Under the pieces are notes generated by a model. That model was given only the letters and a program-made list of their open reading frames with translations. It was not told where the DNA came from and searched no databases. This document shows, one piece after another, positions 53,537 to 56,193 of a DNA stretch of 56,193 bases; positions within the stretch are counted from its first letter, which is position 1; each line of letters opens with the position of its first letter. A program made the position numbers and the translations under genes. This DNA is from Candidatus Bathyarchaeota archaeon (lineage in GTDB: Archaea; Thermoproteota; Bathyarchaeia; RBG-16-48-13; JAGTRE01): positions 1 to 56,193 of the forward strand of contig JAGTRE010000009.1 in assembly GCA_018396415.1 (NCBI GenBank), in the 5' to 3' direction.

Positions 53537-55076
53537 GCCGCTGCAAAGAAGTGCGATGAAGTACGGGGATAAAGTTGCTGTAATACAAGCAGTGGAAGGC
53601 AAGATAAGGGAGCTAACGTTCCGGACGCTTAACGCTCTTTCTGACAGGCTGGCTCTCGGACTAATTGATTTCGGGATAAAGAAAGACGACGTAGTAGCAC
53701 TTCTCGAATATAATAGCCCTGAGTACATAATTAGCGTGTATGGCATAACAAAGGCAGGTGCGATCGTAACTCCCTTAAACACAATGGTAAAAGGAGATGA
53801 AGCGGAATACCAGCTTAAAGACTCAGAAGCTAAGATTATTATTGTTAATAAAGACCTATCCAATGTTGTGGCTTCAATAAGAAACAGGACGAGACTTGAA
53901 AAAGTGATTGTGATAGGCGAAAATGTACCCTCGGAAACCATATCTTTCGATATTTTGTTAAAAAGGGAATGCACTTTAAGGGAATGCAAGATGCTTCACC
54001 AACTAGAAAGAATAATCAGTCCAAAAGAGGATTTGGCGATCTTACAATACACTGCGGGTACCACAGGTCTCCCGAAAGGAGTTATGCTTACACATTATAA
54101 TCTGACAGTGCATCAAATTCAGGCGACTAACGTCATGCGGATAACAGAAAGCGATGTTTTACTGAATCATCTCCCCTTTTTCCATATATATGGATTAAAT
54201 ACGTGTATGGCTACCGCGATACACGCCGGGGCATTACAAGTAGTGATGCCTCGCTTTAATTTGAAAGAAGCGCTGAAACTAATCGAAAGATACAAAGTTA
54301 CAACATGGCTTACAGTTCCGGTGGTATTAACAATGATGGTTAACAATTCAGATTTAGTTAAAAAATACGATTTGTCATCCTTGCGTTTCATAGTTAGCGG
54401 TGGCTCGCCTTTACCAACTGAAACTATTAAAAAAGTGCTAGATACCTTTCATTTAGTCGTACAGCAAGGTTACGGCCTCACCGAGGCTTCGCCTGGCGTT
54501 GCCCACAACCTGCCTGAAAAAATAAAGATCGACTCAGTTGGGATACCGTATCCTGACACTGAGTGTAAAATCGTCGATACTGAAACTGGAGCTTTTAAAC
54601 ATAAACCTCTCCAAATAGGCGAACTCATTGTTAAGGGACCACAGGTTATGAAGGGATATTGGAAAAACCCAAGTGAAACTGCAGAAACCGTTAAAGATGG
54701 ATGGTTATATACAGGCGACTTAGCCTACATGGACGAAGAAGGGTACATATACTTAGTTGACCGAAAAAAAGAGGTAATAAAATACAAAGGCTTCAATATT
54801 ATCCCTGCAGAACTTGAATCCTTGTTGGCTCAGCATCCAGCAGTTGCAGATTGTGCTGTAATAGGTAAACCAGATACCCTTGCAGGTGAAGTCCCCAAAG
54901 CCTATGTGGTTTTAAAACCAAATGCTGTCGCGACAGCCAGCGACCTCCTAAACTAAGAAAAAACAAAAGTTGCTTCATATAAAGCTATCAAAGAAGTTAA
55001 ATTCATCGAGTCAATCCCAAGGAGTGCATCTGGAAAGATTTTAAGAAGAATATTAATAGAAAAAGAAAGTCTCTAG
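53487..55076 (+). pseudogene. Acyl-CoA synthetase (AMP-forming) with internal TAA stop
   Basis: The ANL-family body is complete to residue 489: LQYTAGTTGLPKGVMLTH (the P-loop, Ala for the usual Ser), LPFFHIYGL, GYGLTEASPG, GWLYTGDLAYMDEEGYIYLVDRKKEVIK. A TAA at 54954-54956 then stops it. The same frame continues for 39 codons (KVASYKAIKEVKFIESIPRS, ASGKILRR, ending at TAG 55074-55076), which carry the catalytic lysine. The stop falls where relatives have about one ordinary residue, so length is unchanged. It may be a pseudogene, a read error, or a readthrough case. Pyrrolysine would need TAG, so it is excluded. ATG at 53487 lies inside the preceding gene. Confidence 0.75.
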
Positions 55077-55316
55077 TTTTACCGACCGTTGAAGTGTAAT
55101 GTAAGAGCTAGTGTAATCAAAAAAGAGCTTTTGATTAAGCTTCAATTATCTTGGGTAAACCGAGGAAGCGAAGGAAAAATCAGCCATTTTTTCCGCGCTT
55201 AAGGCTGCAGATGATTACGCGGATATTTAAAGAAAATACAGTTTCGTCACGTTAATCCAAGGTTTATAACATATATTACGCACATAGTAAACGTGTAGGA
55301 TATTGGAGGGATTAAC

Positions 55317-56193
55317 ATGCGAGTATTAGTCCTCGGCGGAGTTGGGGAGATAGGAAGTGAAATAGTCAGAGAGGTAGCAGAAGCCGACGACGTTACGGAA
55401 GTTCATATCGGTGATATACTGATAGATAAAGCCAAGAAACTAGCTGAGGACATAGGTGAAAAGGCATCCGCAATTTATGTAGATGTAACCAATCATGGAA
55501 AACTCGTTGAGATAATGAAAAATTTTGACGTCGTAACTAGTTGTGTTGGCCCGTTCTATAGATTTGGTGTGCCTGTAGTGAGGGCAGCCGTGGAAGCTGG
55601 AGTGAATTACATTGACATAATGGACGATCCTGATCCAACTCTGGAAATTCTTAACGATGCAAAGCTCAACGAGACTGCTAGCGACGCTGGAGTAACTGTT
55701 ATCATTGGTTTGGGATCAACACCGGGGCTTGTGAATGTGCTCGCTAAATATGGAGCTAGTAAACTGGATGAAGTTAATGAAATAAGCGTGGCTTGGGCAT
55801 ATACTACCGCGTCTGGCGGAGCATCACTATCGGTAATGGCTCACATGTTTCATGTGACCTGCGGAGAAGCGTTAACTTATAAGGATGGCAAATGGATAAA
55901 AGTGACCCCTTTGGTAAATGGTAAGGAGACCCTAGACTTCCATGAATTAGGCAACATCGATGTCTATCATGTTGGACATCCGGAGCCAGTAACCATTCCG
56001 AGATATATAAAATGCAAAGTTGCATCTTGCAAAATGGGAGTTATACCACAGGACGTTATCACGGTATACCGAGTTTTAGCGCAACTTGGGCTCACATCAA
56101 GAGATCCCATTAAATTTAAAGACTCGCTTATTGCACCTAGAGATTTTATAATGACGGCCCTCGCTCAACTCCCCCTTGAAACTCATAGAAAGA
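55317..56193 (+). CDS. Saccharopine-dehydrogenase-like NAD(P) protein (partial)
   Basis: ATG at 55317 with GGAGG at 55305-55309; the frame is open to the window end (292 codons), so the C-terminus is missing. Rossmann start MRVLVLGGVGEIGSEIVREV, then DVVTSCVGPFYRFGVPVVRAA and GVNYIDIMDDP, and VIIGLGSTPGLVNVLAKY. These are typical of the family that includes saccharopine dehydrogenase and carboxynorspermidine synthase. It follows the ligase by 240 bases that I could not assign. A role in lysine-, polyamine- or amino-acid turnover would fit the aminotransferase and amidase nearby. Confidence 0.82.
   Translation, partial: MRVLVLGGVGEIGSEIVREVAEADDVTEVHIGDILIDKAKKLAEDIGEKASAIYVDVTNHGKLVEIMKNFDVVTSCVGPFYRFGVPVVRAAVEAGVNYIDIMDDPDPTLEILNDAKLNETASDAGVTVIIGLGSTPGLVNVLAKYGASKLDEVNEISVAWAYTTASGGASLSVMAHMFHVTCGEALTYKDGKWIKVTPLVNGKETLDFHELGNIDVYHVGHPEPVTIPRYIKCKVASCKMGVIPQDVITVYRVLAQLGLTSRDPIKFKDSLIAPRDFIMTALAQLPLETHRK

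Noticed and set aside
55077-55316. Gap between the ligase and the saccharopine-dehydrogenase-like gene
   Set aside because: Could have held a missing piece of the ligase, but the continuing frame ends at 55076 and no further match is seen.
1-56193. CRISPR array, tRNA, rRNA, replication origin
   Set aside because: No regularly spaced repeats, no cloverleaf-like sequence and no rRNA-like stretch found by eye; a computed search would be decisive.

Overview
This window is archaeal chromosome, most like an uncultured Thermoproteota/TACK archaeon of the Bathyarchaeia type. That placement is inference from gene content: archaeal-type PEP carboxylase, the three-enzyme AMP pathway with form III RuBisCO, ThiD-ThiN fusion, F420-type luciferase-fold oxidoreductases, a tetraether-lipid radical SAM enzyme, archaeal RuvB-like (TIP49) ATPase, tungsten-type aldehyde:ferredoxin oxidoreductase, TATA boxes close to start codons and frequent TTG/GTG starts. 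I see no rRNA, tRNA, CRISPR array or replication origin.

Layout. 1-469: the broken end of a DUF234-type ATPase gene. 559-7309: a carbon block, with PEP carboxylase and a PEPCK/HprK-like kinase on the minus strand, divergent from an intact AMP phosphorylase - ribose-1,5-bisphosphate isomerase - RuBisCO operon that turns AMP plus CO2 into 3-phosphoglycerate. 7443-9362: a mobile-element scar zone. It holds a truncated, nuclease-impaired TnpB bounded by 13-bp inverted repeats and a 10-bp direct repeat, a 30-residue zinc ribbon, a possible structured RNA, and a second frameshifted TnpB relic. 9359-19068: mostly minus-strand housekeeping and unknown genes (nucleotide kinase, lipoate ligase, GT4 glycosyltransferase, ion transporter, histone-deacetylase-like hydrolase) plus a decayed cation/proton antiporter. 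19233-24010: a membrane Fe-S protein, thiamin synthesis (ThiDN), and AOR with its ferredoxin subunit.

24060-35851 is the most coherent accessory block, for glucan/nucleotide-sugar metabolism: a winged-helix regulator carrying a DUF5752-like domain, GT4 synthases, GalT, a debranching-type glucosidase, a lone GT4 N-terminal domain, a GH57 hydrolase that carries the same DUF5752-like domain at its C-terminus, and a nucleotidyltransferase fused to a degenerate phosphomannomutase. It runs into 35933-39568: a KaiC-like ATPase translationally coupled to a PriS-like primase, a second copy of a small winged-helix protein, and TIP49.

39828-43285 looks like a sugar or sugar-acid utilisation unit (TIM barrel, FGGY kinase, hydroxyacid dehydrogenase). 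43289-50841 carries two F420-type oxidoreductases, the Tes-like GDGT synthase, a dolichol-phosphate-mannose-synthase-like GT2, an AmrS-type radical SAM enzyme and an M20 hydrolase. 51124-56193 looks like an amine or amino-acid catabolic string: class III aminotransferase, nitrilase-like amidase, an acyl-CoA ligase interrupted by an in-frame TAA just before its catalytic lysine, and a saccharopine-dehydrogenase-like protein cut by the window end.

The strongest leads are the TIR/TSD-bounded TnpB fragment, the KaiC-PriS-like pair, the DUF5752-like domain shared between regulator and enzyme, and the interrupted ligase.
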